Shown: in pieces, positions 48,545 through 58,302 of the stretch
Layout of the letters: each line of letters opens with the position of its first letter
How positions within the stretch are numbered: the first letter of the stretch is position 1
Assembly: GCF_003386205.1 (NCBI RefSeq)
Contig: NZ_QRDY01000005.1
Span: forward strand, 124,001 to 188,000
From: Cohnella lupini
GTDB lineage: Bacteria; Bacillota; Bacilli; Paenibacillales; Paenibacillaceae
Reading direction: 5' to 3'
Length of the DNA stretch: 64,000 nucleotides
Program-made: the position numbers and the translations under genes
The notes under the pieces: generated by a model
What the model was told of the DNA's origin: nothing
Database searches by the model: none
Seen by the model: only the letters and a program-made list of their open reading frames with translations

Positions 48545-48656
48545 CGTTCATCATCTCCGTAATAGTGGATTGTGTCAGCTGAACTTCATATGTAAAAATT
48601 ATTATATGTTTCGATTATGAACGCAATATGAACGAAAAACAAATGCTAGATAAAAT

Positions 48657-48702
48657 TTAACCCTGACATTAAGTTGTCAGGGTTAATCGCTTATTCTAAT
48701 AT
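48657..48702. promoter_or_regulatory. regulator operator and promoter between ABC exporter and yafY-type gene
   Basis: TTAACCCTGACA (48657-48668) and TGTCAGGGTTAA (48675-48686) are perfect 12-base inverted arms with a 6-base centre. The plus-strand promoter TTGTCA (48674-48679), 17-base spacer, TAATAT (48697-48702) has its -35 inside the right arm, so binding would block the regulator gene's own promoter. Confidence 0.7.
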
Positions 48703-48741
48703 AGAAAGAAAGTTCGCGGTCGACTAAGGAGGATGAAGCGC

Positions 48742-49656
48742 TTGAAGCTGGATCGGCTGCTCGCGATTACGATGGCATTGCTGAATCAAACCCGCGTTAG
48801 CGCGACGGAGCTGGCGGAGCGGTTCGAGGTTTCCCTTCGAACGATTTACCGGGATATGGAATCGATCAACCTGGCCGGAATACCGATCATATCGTTTCCG
48901 GGCTCCGACGGCGGCTACGAAATTCTGTCCGGATACCGCGTCGACAAGCAAATTCTGTCCATCGACGATTTCTCTTCCATTTGCGGCGCGTTGCGCGGGG
49001 CGAAAACCGCCACGAACAACGCGGATATCGACGGCCTGCTGGAGCGAATCGGCGCCTTGATGCCGAACAAACCGGGGTCGTTCGATTCATCCGTCTCGCT
49101 GGACTTTTCCCCGTCCCCTAGCGATAAAGAAAAGATCAAGCCTCTTCATCAGGCTATCAAGGAGCTTCGCTTGGTCCGATTCGAATATTGGGATTTCAAA
49201 GGCAAGGAAAGCTTGCGAACGATCGAGCCTATGGGGCTCTTCCTTAAAGGATACGCATGGTATATATACGGTTACTGCTTGGACAGGAACGACTTTCGCG
49301 TGTTCAGGTTATCCAGAATGGCCGATCCCGTCGTATTGGCGGAGAAGTTCGTCCGACGGGATTACACGTTGCAAGACGTCGAGCGGCAGTTCATGAGCAA
49401 AGCGGATTTCAACAGAGTCGGCGCGACGCTGCGCTTCGATCCCGCGATCCGAACGAGGGTTAGGGACGAATTCGGATTCGACAAGCTTACGATAAATGCC
49501 GACGGAACTATCGATGTCGAGGCCAAATACTCCTCAAAGGAGCGAGCTATCCAGAATATCCTTAGCTACGGCGTCAACGTCCAAGTGCTAGAACCTCCGG
49601 AAATACAAGAGGAATTGCGGATTATCGTGACCGAAATGCTGTCGCATTATAGTTGA
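48742..49656 (+). CDS. YafY-family regulator with WYL domain
   Basis: 304 residues. TTG 48742 is chosen: GGAGG ends 9 bases upstream, whereas the ATG at 48733 touches it, and the resulting N-terminus LKLDRLLAITMALLNQ matches relatives starting MKLDRLLAI. HTH about 5-55, WYL about 135-215 (VRFEYWDFKGKESLRTIEP; YIYGYCLDRNDFRVFRL), then a C-terminal WCX-type domain. Divergent from the ABC exporter, so it is its probable regulator. Confidence 0.88.
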   Translation: MKLDRLLAITMALLNQTRVSATELAERFEVSLRTIYRDMESINLAGIPIISFPGSDGGYEILSGYRVDKQILSIDDFSSICGALRGAKTATNNADIDGLLERIGALMPNKPGSFDSSVSLDFSPSPSDKEKIKPLHQAIKELRLVRFEYWDFKGKESLRTIEPMGLFLKGYAWYIYGYCLDRNDFRVFRLSRMADPVVLAEKFVRRDYTLQDVERQFMSKADFNRVGATLRFDPAIRTRVRDEFGFDKLTINADGTIDVEAKYSSKERAIQNILSYGVNVQVLEPPEIQEELRIIVTEMLSHYS

Positions 49657-49690
49657 TGAGCGGCCGATATACCCATTGGGATATAACAAC

Positions 49691-49735
49691 AAACGACCGT
49701 CTTATCGGATAGAATCTCCGATAAGACGGTCGTTT
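49691..49735. terminator. bidirectional terminator, 19-bp stem
   Basis: A perfect 19-bp stem (49691-49709 / 49717-49735) with a 7-base loop, AAACGACCGT... pairing with ...ACGGTCGTTT. It overlaps the DUF3817 stop. T-rich on both sides. Confidence 0.85.
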
Positions 49736-50027
49736 AGTCGTGATTATAACGCAACTTGCGATCGACGTATAACGGACCAAAAGGAAGAAACGCGGCGAGA
49801 ACGGCCAGCAACGTCATGCCGATCGAGATCTTCCTGACGATAACGGCATTCAGAATGGCCAGCAAATACAATGAAAACAAAGCTCCGTGAACGATTCCGA
49901 CGATCGTGACGGGTTCCGGAATATCGGCGGCATATTTAAGCGGCATCGCGATCAACAGCAATACCAAGAAGGAGATAGCTTCGAACGTTCCGATAAAACG
50001 CAACCGTCCCAATGCGGTACTTAACAT
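49734..50027 (-). CDS. DUF3817 family membrane protein
   Basis: 97 residues. Three membrane segments (about 15-32, 42-60, 72-88) and text such as FIGTFEAISFLVLLLIAMPLKY and HGALFSLYL fit DUF3817, known from integral membrane proteins of unknown role. Single gene. Confidence 0.82.
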   Translation of the reverse strand: MLSTALGRLRFIGTFEAISFLVLLLIAMPLKYAADIPEPVTIVGIVHGALFSLYLLAILNAVIVRKISIGMTLLAVLAAFLPFGPLYVDRKLRYNHD

Positions 50028-50123
50028 AGCCCTGTCCCCCGATATGACCCATTTCCTCCATCATATCAAACGACAGGCAAGTTATTCCATGAACAAGTTG
50101 TGACTTTTCAAATTAGATTAGCT

Positions 50124-50804
50124 TCACCTCGAGACGTATTTCAGCGCCTCCCTTTCGCTCAATGGCGATAATCGGCTTACGGCTACGAATTCCCGAACGG
50201 ACTGTTCATCGGTTTTCGAATATTCGCGAAGCGCCCAGCCTATAGCCTTGCGAATGAAAAACTCCTTTTCGTCCTTGCAACGGCTAATGTAATCGAACAA
50301 ACGACCGACATCCGTTTGTTGCTTGTATCTCAGCTGATACAGAATAGCCGTCCTGCGAAGCCATAAATCGTCGGAATTAATCCATCGTTCCGTATATTCG
50401 GGAATGAGATCCGGATGTCGGGCCAGATGATCGCCCATCGTGTGCGATGCCAAATAATCGACGGTATCCCACCAAGACTTAGTCGTTATCAAGCTTTCGA
50501 ATACGTCGATATCCGTTTTTTTCGCTTTTTTGGCATGTTTCTCGAGAAAGGCCATCCCTACGTTCTGGAATTCGCGTTCGGGCAATAGCCATAGCTGCCG
50601 CACGACGTCGAGCAGTTCGTTTCCTACCGGTATTCCGTGCTTCGCCCAGAATTCCTTGGTTAACCGCGTTCGTTCGGGCGTTTTTAATCCAAGGAAGGGA
50701 TATTGGTTGCGCATGTAATCTTCCATCGGTTTAGCCTTGCTTCGGTCCTCGTACCGCCTGAACCATTCCGCTAGTTCCGCCGTGTACTCCGCCGTATCCG
50801 CCAC
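50124..50804 (-). CDS. DNA alkylation repair enzyme (AlkD-like)
   Basis: 226 residues. The HEAT-like repeat protein has the AlkD pattern (YPFLGLKTPERTRLTKEF; TKSWWDTVDYLASH with the catalytic Trp/Asp area; FIRKAIGWALREYSK). AlkD removes bulky N3/N7-alkylpurines without base flipping. It lies 33 bases after the gene for the RluA-type synthase. Confidence 0.88.
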   Translation of the reverse strand: MADTAEYTAELAEWFRRYEDRSKAKPMEDYMRNQYPFLGLKTPERTRLTKEFWAKHGIPVGNELLDVVRQLWLLPEREFQNVGMAFLEKHAKKAKKTDIDVFESLITTKSWWDTVDYLASHTMGDHLARHPDLIPEYTERWINSDDLWLRRTAILYQLRYKQQTDVGRLFDYISRCKDEKEFFIRKAIGWALREYSKTDEQSVREFVAVSRLSPLSEREALKYVSR

Positions 50805-50837
50805 TCGAAATCAACTCCTATAGAAGTTCGGAACATT

Positions 50838-51794
50838 TTAGAAATTCGGGTTAAGCCCCACCTGATCGGCGACGGTGCGCATGAGCGAGGGCAGCGGAGC
50901 CTTGAATTCCCTGCCGTCCGCAAGAATGATTCGCCATGCGTGAAGCAGCTGATAATTAACGTCCCCGAATCTCTTGCCTCCATACTTAATATCCCCAAGC
51001 AACGAATGTCCAATATCTTGGAAATGTGTTCTGATCTGATGCGTACGACCGCTTATTAATTCGACTTCGACCAAGGAGTACGAGCTCCCGGTCTGCAATA
51101 CCCGGTACCGCGTTTCCGCGGACTTGATTTGTTCGGCTCCGCCATGACGAGCGACGTCGGTTTTCTCTCCGACCACGTGCGTGCGGTTTTGTTTCTCGTC
51201 GCGTATCAGATCACCGGATAAAATCCCTTCGCCGGTCAACCGTCCCTCCACGATCGTCACGTAATATTTTTGAAGCTCGTGCTTCTGAATCCATTGGTTC
51301 AATTGGTGCAGCATTCCCGCCGTCTTACCGACTAGGATGATGCCGCTCGTATTGCGGTCCAACCGATTTGCCGTAGCCGGCATGAACAAGGGGCTATCCA
51401 ACTCGCCCTTGCGATACAGGTAAGCATGCACCCGATTGACCAGCGTATCCTTCTGATCCGCCTGATCGGGGTGCGTCAACATACCCGCCGGCTTGTTCAC
51501 GACCATAAGCTCTGCATCCTCGTGCAGGACGTCGATATTGGCGTTAACGCCGACGTATTTCGTTTTCTTCTGTCCGATGCTCGCCTCTTGATAGGCAGCC
51601 TCTTCCACGTATATCGTTAATTCGTCGCCTGAGACGATCTCGTAGTTCTGGTTCTTCCGTTTGCCGTTCACTTTCACTTTCCCTGAATCGATCATTTTGT
51701 AGATTTGCCCTAATGGGATGTTCGGCATCAGATTTCTCAGATATCTATGTAATCTCTTGCCGCCCTCGGACGGAGTAACTTTGCGATTGATCAT
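50838..51794 (-). CDS. RluA-family pseudouridine synthase
   Basis: 318 residues. An N-terminal S4 RNA-binding domain (about 12-70) is followed by the RluA fold with the catalytic Asp in ANRLDRNTSGIILVGK near 145 and GRTHQIRTHFQDIGHSLLGD near 265. Probably modifies 23S rRNA; exact site is not predictable. Starts 6 bases after the stop of the ArsR-type regulator, which lies upstream on the same strand. Confidence 0.9.
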   Translation of the reverse strand: MINRKVTPSEGGKRLHRYLRNLMPNIPLGQIYKMIDSGKVKVNGKRKNQNYEIVSGDELTIYVEEAAYQEASIGQKKTKYVGVNANIDVLHEDAELMVVNKPAGMLTHPDQADQKDTLVNRVHAYLYRKGELDSPLFMPATANRLDRNTSGIILVGKTAGMLHQLNQWIQKHELQKYYVTIVEGRLTGEGILSGDLIRDEKQNRTHVVGEKTDVARHGGAEQIKSAETRYRVLQTGSSYSLVEVELISGRTHQIRTHFQDIGHSLLGDIKYGGKRFGDVNYQLLHAWRIILADGREFKAPLPSLMRTVADQVGLNPNF

Positions 51795-51800
51795 GATTGA

Positions 51801-52718
51801 TTATCTCCTCTGGCTGTAATACAAACGGATTTGAATGTCTTGATTGTAATTTCCGAAGCCCGTGCCGTATAAAGTCATACCGCCGACATGAACGGCGTCG
51901 TCCTCGACCGCGAACCGAAGCGTCCAGAAATGCTTTTCCAGCCGCAGTTCCTCCAACGTCGTGTCCGAGATTTGCTGTCCGTCCATATACGTCCCGGTTT
52001 TGTTTACCCGCAACACTTTCCACAAGCCGTATTGGTTAACGTGGGTCGTCCACCATTCCGGCGTGAATCTCCCCCGGGTATGGCCTCCGAAATCTCCCGG
52101 GCTCGTCCATTCCCCCAACCGCACTTCATTCAAATAGAAGCGGATGTCCGATGGCCAATGGTCATTCGCTCCCGGCGCTTCCGATGCGATCTCGAATGAA
52201 ATTTCCAATTCGTCCGGGCGTTGGCTCGGAAGCAAATAATTCGGCATTTTATATTCGACGTAACCTTTGCCCAGCCATAGAATCGCGGCGTTAACCCTCT
52301 CCGGATCTAGAAAATACCTGGGATCGTCGAACTGCCCTATCAGCTTCTCGCGCGTTGCCAATCCGCAAGTCGGATGCGCTTCGAAGGAGGTATAATGTCC
52401 GACCGGAATATTCTGTTCGTAAAATAATCTTTCCTCCGCTTCCGCGTGAGGCAGCGTAATTTCGACGCTCGTCTCGGCCAAAGAGCATATTTTGTGCGTG
52501 CCCCCCTGCTTGCGAACCATCTTCGTATCGATTAATCCCGCCAGTTCGAGCTTGCGAACGTGCATCGTAAGAATCGCGCTGCTTAGTGCCAGCCGTTCTG
52601 CGATTTCCTTGAGATTCATCTGCTTCTCTGCCAGCAGCTCCAGTATCCGCAAACGAACTTCGCTTGCCAGCGCTTCGTATAGCGGTAGCCATTTGCGATC
52701 CGTATTCGCTCTAATCAC
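51801..52718 (-). CDS. ArsR-type regulator with large C-terminal domain
   Basis: 305 residues from GTG 52718, with AAAGGGGA upstream. Residues 8-85 form a winged helix (ILELLAEKQMNLKEIAERL; SSAILTMHVRKLELAGLID). Residues about 110-305 are not the usual ArsR tail: they are Trp/Tyr/Gly-rich (FTPEWWTTHVNQYGLWKVLR; GGHTRG; MTLYGTGFGNYNQDI) and look like a beta-sandwich or jelly roll of the lectin type. It is divergent from a GH51 arabinofuranosidase, so a sugar-sensing repressor of that gene is plausible. Metal-binding cysteines of ArsR are absent. Confidence 0.75.
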   Translation of the reverse strand: MIRANTDRKWLPLYEALASEVRLRILELLAEKQMNLKEIAERLALSSAILTMHVRKLELAGLIDTKMVRKQGGTHKICSLAETSVEITLPHAEAEERLFYEQNIPVGHYTSFEAHPTCGLATREKLIGQFDDPRYFLDPERVNAAILWLGKGYVEYKMPNYLLPSQRPDELEISFEIASEAPGANDHWPSDIRFYLNEVRLGEWTSPGDFGGHTRGRFTPEWWTTHVNQYGLWKVLRVNKTGTYMDGQQISDTTLEELRLEKHFWTLRFAVEDDAVHVGGMTLYGTGFGNYNQDIQIRLYYSQRR

Positions 52719-52866
52719 GGGAATCCCCTTTCTCCGAACGGTTCCTTTGATTAAATTAATATATATATAAATCCTGAGAAAATCAAATCTATTCGGGAAA
52801 TTTGCTGTTGCAAACCAGCTCTCCTTCCTGTTTAATAAGAGTTGAAGAATTGATTTTATTTATTGA

Positions 52867-54411
<1,545 letters not shown>

Positions 54412-54412
54412 A

Positions 54413-54458
54413 ATAAATAGCCCTCGTGGATATTACGAATCCATGAGGGCTACTTATT
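54413..54458 (+). terminator. terminator of the GH51 gene
   Basis: AATAAATAGCCCTCGTGGAT pairs with the region ATCCATGAGGGCTACTTATTT around a short loop, beginning two bases after the stop. Confidence 0.7.
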
Positions 54459-54512
54459 TGTCATTTATTATAATTTTTTTAGGAATGTTACCCAAAACGA
54501 AAAAAGTTATGT

Positions 54513-54531
54513 TATACTGAAAGCGCTACCA
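54513..54531 (+). promoter_or_regulatory. -10 and cre-like site before the LytTR gene
   Basis: TATACT (54513-54518) is followed directly by TGAAAGCGCTACCA (54518-54531), which matches 13 of 14 positions of the cre consensus TGNAARCGNWWWCA. A site over the start of transcription would give CcpA repression. Confidence 0.55.
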
Positions 54532-54562
54532 AAGCACCATCATTCTAAGGGGGATTGGAACG

Positions 54563-54883
54563 ATGAATGTAGCGCTGCAGGAGAAAAATGTGTACGAGGA
54601 TTTCGAGCCGCGTCAGGACACGTTGTTCTTCAAAGTCGGAGCTCAAGGATTAATCAGCTTTCACGGACGGAATTATAACATTAAAAAAAGACTATCCGCC
54701 GATGAGAGAAATAAACTGCTAACGGATTCCGCGACTTTCTTCAAAGTCTCTTCGGATTGTTACGTTAACGTGAGAAATATATCCATAATGGGCGAACATC
54801 ATATTTTCTTCGGGGATACGTCCAAACGGTTGTCCTGCTCTCAACGGAAACAACAGATGATCCGCCAGATGCTGGATATGTAA
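54563..54883 (+). CDS. Stand-alone LytTR-like DNA-binding protein
   Basis: 106 residues. The pattern FFKVSSDCYVNVRNISI then a short strand and SKRLSCSQRKQQMIRQML matches the LytTR fold (VNLxxI strand and final helix). There is no receiver domain, so it is not a complete response regulator. AAGGGGGA lies 8 bases before the ATG. A cre-like site precedes it. LytTR proteins usually control adhesion, toxins or bacteriocins; partner unknown. Confidence 0.7.
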   Translation: MNVALQEKNVYEDFEPRQDTLFFKVGAQGLISFHGRNYNIKKRLSADERNKLLTDSATFFKVSSDCYVNVRNISIMGEHHIFFGDTSKRLSCSQRKQQMIRQMLDM

Positions 54884-54889
54884 TTCCGC

Positions 54890-54953
54890 GAACAAACAAA
54901 GCCTGAGTGAACCGGGGGAATACTCCCTTGGTTGACCCAGGCTTTGTTTGTTC
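54890..54953. terminator. terminator between LytTR and yqfL genes
   Basis: GAACAAACAAAGCCTG pairs with CAGGCTTTGTTTGTTC and encloses further pairing. Serves both convergent genes. Confidence 0.8.
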
Positions 54954-54981
54954 GGAACGGTATATAAGGCGGAGAAAAATA

Positions 54982-55797
54982 TTAGTATCTCGGAGCCAAT
55001 AGCTCCATGATAAGTCCGGCCGTCTCTTCGATCGCCTTCTCCGACACGTCGATAATCGGGCATTTCAACTTATGCATGATATCCGAAGCGAATTGTAATT
55101 CCTTCTCTATACGATCCATGGAGGCATAATTGGCTTGGCTCGGGAGCCCCAATGCCTTCAGCCGCTCCGTGCGGATCTTCAGAAGCCTTTCGGTCTGCAT
55201 CGTCAATCCGACCACAAGCCTATTCGAAACCGCGAATAGCTCCTGCGGCGGCTTGACCTCGATCGTCAGCGGATAGTTGGCCGTCTTGATTCCTTTATGA
55301 GCCAAGTAGATGCTGAGCGGCGTTTTCGATGTCCGCGAAACTCCCACGAGCACCACTTGAGCCTGGAGTAGTCCCCTGGCGTCTTTGCCGTCGTCGTATT
55401 TGACGGCGAACTCGATCGCTTCGATCTTGCGATAGTAGCTTTCGTCCATCTCGTGCAGAAGTCCGGGCTTGTATTTTGGAGAATCGTTAAACGTATCGAT
55501 AAAGGCTTGCATCATCGGTCCCATGACGTCTACCGCGCGAACGCCCAACCGGATCGTCTCATCCCGCATCGTCTCCCGCAGCTCGGGTTGGACGAGAGTA
55601 TAGGCGATAAAACCGCCGACTTGCAAAGCCTCCTGAATAATCGATCTAATCTCTTCCTCGTGCTTAATATTGCCGTACCTTTTGATTTTGACCTGCTCGG
55701 TCGCGAACTGACGAGCCGTCGCTCTCGCTACCGCTTCGGCTGTTTCTCCGACGGCGTCCGAACAGACGAAAATCATTTTCTGCCGTTGCTCCGACAT
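54982..55797 (-). CDS. Pyruvate dikinase regulatory protein (YqfL, kinase/pyrophosphorylase)
   Basis: 271 residues. SDAVGETAEAV near 12 and the P-loop-like VGVSRTSKTPLSIYLAHKG near 155 are the DUF299 signatures. The family switches pyruvate-phosphate dikinase or PEP synthase on and off by ADP-dependent phosphorylation and Pi-dependent dephosphorylation. It is 11 bases after ccpN, as in Bacillus, and so part of gluconeogenesis control. Confidence 0.9.
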   Translation of the reverse strand: MSEQRQKMIFVCSDAVGETAEAVARATARQFATEQVKIKRYGNIKHEEEIRSIIQEALQVGGFIAYTLVQPELRETMRDETIRLGVRAVDVMGPMMQAFIDTFNDSPKYKPGLLHEMDESYYRKIEAIEFAVKYDDGKDARGLLQAQVVLVGVSRTSKTPLSIYLAHKGIKTANYPLTIEVKPPQELFAVSNRLVVGLTMQTERLLKIRTERLKALGLPSQANYASMDRIEKELQFASDIMHKLKCPIIDVSEKAIEETAGLIMELLAPRY

Positions 55798-55808
55798 CCC
55801 TTCTCCCC

Positions 55809-56456
55809 CTACTCAGCTATAAACCCCGAGGTCACATCCACCAACGCTTGCGTCATATTCGTCTTCGTAATGCGCCCGACGACTTCCAAGCGGTTGCGTT
55901 CGCCTTGAGAAAACGCCTGTACGACGGGCAACCCGCCTACTTGATGGTCCAACATTCGCTTGGCGGCTTCCAGCACGGAATCTTCCGGAGAGACGAATGC
56001 CAGACGCGGCACTCTCGTCATCACCATGCTGATCGGAATGGTCGCCGCATTGGCATTTCCTAGCGTTACTTTCAGCAGATCCTTCAACGAAACCATGCCC
56101 GTTAGAGCTCCTATCTCGTCCGTTACCGTCAAGAAACCCGTGTTCTCTACGAATAAGGAAATAACCGCGTCGTTAACCGTCGCACTCTCCGAGATCACGA
56201 CGGGCCGGTTCATGACGTCCTTGACCTTCAAGTTCATGAACCTCTCGCTCTGGCGGCCTTCCGTCGTCATGACTTTACCTAGGAAATACCCGACTTTAGG
56301 CTTGGCATCTATATAGCCCAGCATCACTAACACGGATAAGTCCGACCTGATGGTCGGACGGCTGATGCCCAGAGCCTCGGCGATTTGCTCGCCGGTAATA
56401 GGCGCGTGTTTCTTGACGAGCTCGATAATCGTTAACTGTCTAACCGTGAGTTCGAT
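55809..56456 (-). CDS. ccpN: CcpN-like HTH-CBS transcriptional repressor, probable AUC start
   Basis: 215 residues if initiated at ATC 56456. The N-terminal IELTVRQLTIIELVKKHAPI and GEQIAEALGISRPTIRSDLS form the winged helix, then two CBS domains (about 80-205) that bind nucleotide. In Bacillus, CcpN represses gapB and pckA during growth on glucose. No ATG, GTG or TTG exists in frame between the upstream TGA (56465-56463) and residue 45, in the middle of the HTH. The site AGGGGTGAG ends a few bases before ATC 56456, so AUC (or a frameshifted GTG) is the best reading. A start at 56333 would remove the DNA-binding domain. Confidence 0.8.
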   Translation of the reverse strand: MELTVRQLTIIELVKKHAPITGEQIAEALGISRPTIRSDLSVLVMLGYIDAKPKVGYFLGKVMTTEGRQSERFMNLKVKDVMNRPVVISESATVNDAVISLFVENTGFLTVTDEIGALTGMVSLKDLLKVTLGNANAATIPISMVMTRVPRLAFVSPEDSVLEAAKRMLDHQVGGLPVVQAFSQGERNRLEVVGRITKTNMTQALVDVTSGFIAE

Positions 56457-56556
56457 ACCCTCTCACCCCTCTTATCCCCTGTAGCCTTCCTACTTAGGAT
56501 CCTGTCCTCCTAGCGTCCAAGCTTTTCCACCCTAATTATGGTATACCACAAAGCTA

Positions 56557-56567
56557 TATATGACACA
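56557..56567 (-). promoter_or_regulatory. CcpN-box-like sequence upstream of ccpN
   Basis: TGTGTCATATA on the minus strand matches the CcpN consensus TRTGHYATAYW as I remember it. It lies about 100 bases before the proposed start and may be autoregulatory. Confidence 0.35.
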
Positions 56568-56610
56568 ACAATAAGCATATTACTTTTATATGGCGTCATA
56601 ATTAGACAAA

Positions 56611-56637
56611 TAAAAGGACAGCCGATAGCGCTGCCCT
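56611..56637 (-). terminator. terminator of the GH4 gene
   Basis: On the minus strand AGGGCAGC pairs with GCTGTCCT (one mismatch) and is followed by TTTTATTTG. Confidence 0.7.
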
Positions 56638-56661
56638 CAAGTTTATATTAGAAACGTACCG

Positions 56662-58170
56662 TTAGTGGTTCGCACCTGCTCGTTCTTTGCCTTTGTCCGA
56701 TTCGCCGGCGTTCTTGTTGGCGGCATCGCGGTCAAGCTGCATCTCTTCTACGGATTTTACCTTCAAGCGCGCCGCGCCGCGATAACCTTCGTTAGTCGGA
56801 ATGAGGTTACCGGCAGCCAGTCGTCCTTTGGCTTCGGCAATCGAATCTCCGTATTGCGGCAACCACTTCTCTTGCGCGACGAGCATCTCGTCGACCATCT
56901 GCCAGATTTCCTTCGGATTGCAAACCGCTCCGACCAGCGGATCCATCATGAACGCTTGACGAAGAAGCTGATCGTCTCCGTGGATGGCAGCCTCGACCGC
57001 CAAACGCTGGACGGAGATGCTAACGTTGCATACGGCTGCCGGACCGAGGGGCAGCTTACCGACCAGCGGCATGGAAATCCCGTTACGGTCCACGTATCCC
57101 GGAGCCTCGATAATCGCATCCTCGGGCAGGTTGGCGATGACGTCGTTATTCCTCACGTTGAAATGTCCGCGGTATACCCGACCCGTCTCCAGCCCTTCGA
57201 TGATGTAAGAGCCATGTTCTTCCCCGCGCTCTTCCGGCGCGTATTTCATGGCGGGCTCCTTCATCCAGTTGGGGAAGTCCGTCTCGAACCAATTGCGGCC
57301 TTCCGTGCACACGCGCAAATAACCGCCCGTCTCTCCGTTGATCCAACTGCCGAGGTCGATCCATTGCTCGATCTCGTCCGGACGTTTCCGATACCAGGGC
57401 ACGTATTCGCTCAGATGGCCATTCGATTCCGTGCTATAGTATCCGAATCTTCGCAGCATGTCGATCCGAACCTTCTCCGTGCGGCTGAAATCCGGATGCT
57501 TCTCGAACGCTTCCAGCAATTTCCCGGTCAGATCCTCGCCGTCGTGGCGAATCTGGATGTACCAGGTCTGATGGTTGATACCGGCGCAGATGATGTCGAC
57601 GTCTTTCTTCTCTAAGCCGAACGCATCCGCGATCTGCCGATGTCCGCCTTGCACGCCGTGACAGAGTCCGATCGTCCGCACTCCGCCGTATTGATTGCAA
57701 GCCCAAGTGAGCATGGCCATCGGGTTGGCGTAATTCAGAAGCAGTACGTCTTCGGACGCCACCTCGCGAATATCTTTGCAAATATTCATCATTTCCGAGA
57801 TGCCCCGCTGGCCGTACATAATGCCTCCCGCGGACAATGTATCGCCGACGCATTGGTCGACCCCGTACTTAAGCGGAATATCCACATCCGTAGCGAACGC
57901 CTCCAGACCGCCGACGCGAATCGTGCAGAATACGTATTTCGCTCCCGCCAACGCTTTCCTTCGATCCGTCGTCGCTTCGATGCGGATTCCGAGACCGTTC
58001 TCGCTAATATCCCTCTGGCATAGCTTCGTAACCATCTCCAGGTTATCCGGATTAATGTCCGTAAAAGAAACCTCGATGTCCTTAAATTCGGGAACGCTCA
58101 GCATATCCCGCAGTAATCCGCGGGTGAAGCCGATACTTCCCGCTCCAATAAACGCGATCTTAAACGCCAC
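56662..58170 (-). CDS. GH4 alpha-galactosidase/alpha-glucosidase type glycosidase
   Basis: 502 residues. The N-terminal Rossmann motif FIGAGSIGFTRG binds NAD+, and the metal-binding Cys and His lie in LCHGVQGG near 170 and GINHQTW near 195. GH4 uses an NAD+/Mn2+ redox mechanism. CHGV and the QGG context favour alpha-galactosidase or alpha-glucuronidase branches; the exact substrate is open. Shares regulation with an upstream AraC-type gene. Confidence 0.85.
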   Translation of the reverse strand: MAFKIAFIGAGSIGFTRGLLRDMLSVPEFKDIEVSFTDINPDNLEMVTKLCQRDISENGLGIRIEATTDRRKALAGAKYVFCTIRVGGLEAFATDVDIPLKYGVDQCVGDTLSAGGIMYGQRGISEMMNICKDIREVASEDVLLLNYANPMAMLTWACNQYGGVRTIGLCHGVQGGHRQIADAFGLEKKDVDIICAGINHQTWYIQIRHDGEDLTGKLLEAFEKHPDFSRTEKVRIDMLRRFGYYSTESNGHLSEYVPWYRKRPDEIEQWIDLGSWINGETGGYLRVCTEGRNWFETDFPNWMKEPAMKYAPEERGEEHGSYIIEGLETGRVYRGHFNVRNNDVIANLPEDAIIEAPGYVDRNGISMPLVGKLPLGPAAVCNVSISVQRLAVEAAIHGDDQLLRQAFMMDPLVGAVCNPKEIWQMVDEMLVAQEKWLPQYGDSIAEAKGRLAAGNLIPTNEGYRGAARLKVKSVEEMQLDRDAANKNAGESDKGKERAGANH

Positions 58171-58237
58171 GATTATCGCCCTCCAGCTCGTTTTTCAATT
58201 GAATACGGTATTTGTTCAATTGTAACAAGCCCTAATA

Positions 58238-58251
58238 AGAAAGCGTTATCG
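58238..58251. promoter_or_regulatory. weak cre-like site before the GH4 gene
   Basis: AGAAAGCGTTATCG matches 12 of 14 positions of the cre consensus, located between the AraC-type gene and the GH4 gene. Confidence 0.3.
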
Positions 58252-58302
58252 TAATTCTGACCTCCTTGCATCCAATGTGTCAGAAATTCTCACTTCCTAA
58301 TC

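Noticed and set aside
55809-56333. Short form of CcpN starting at 56333.
   Set aside because: It would remove the whole DNA-binding domain, which is intact in the sequence directly upstream in the same frame.
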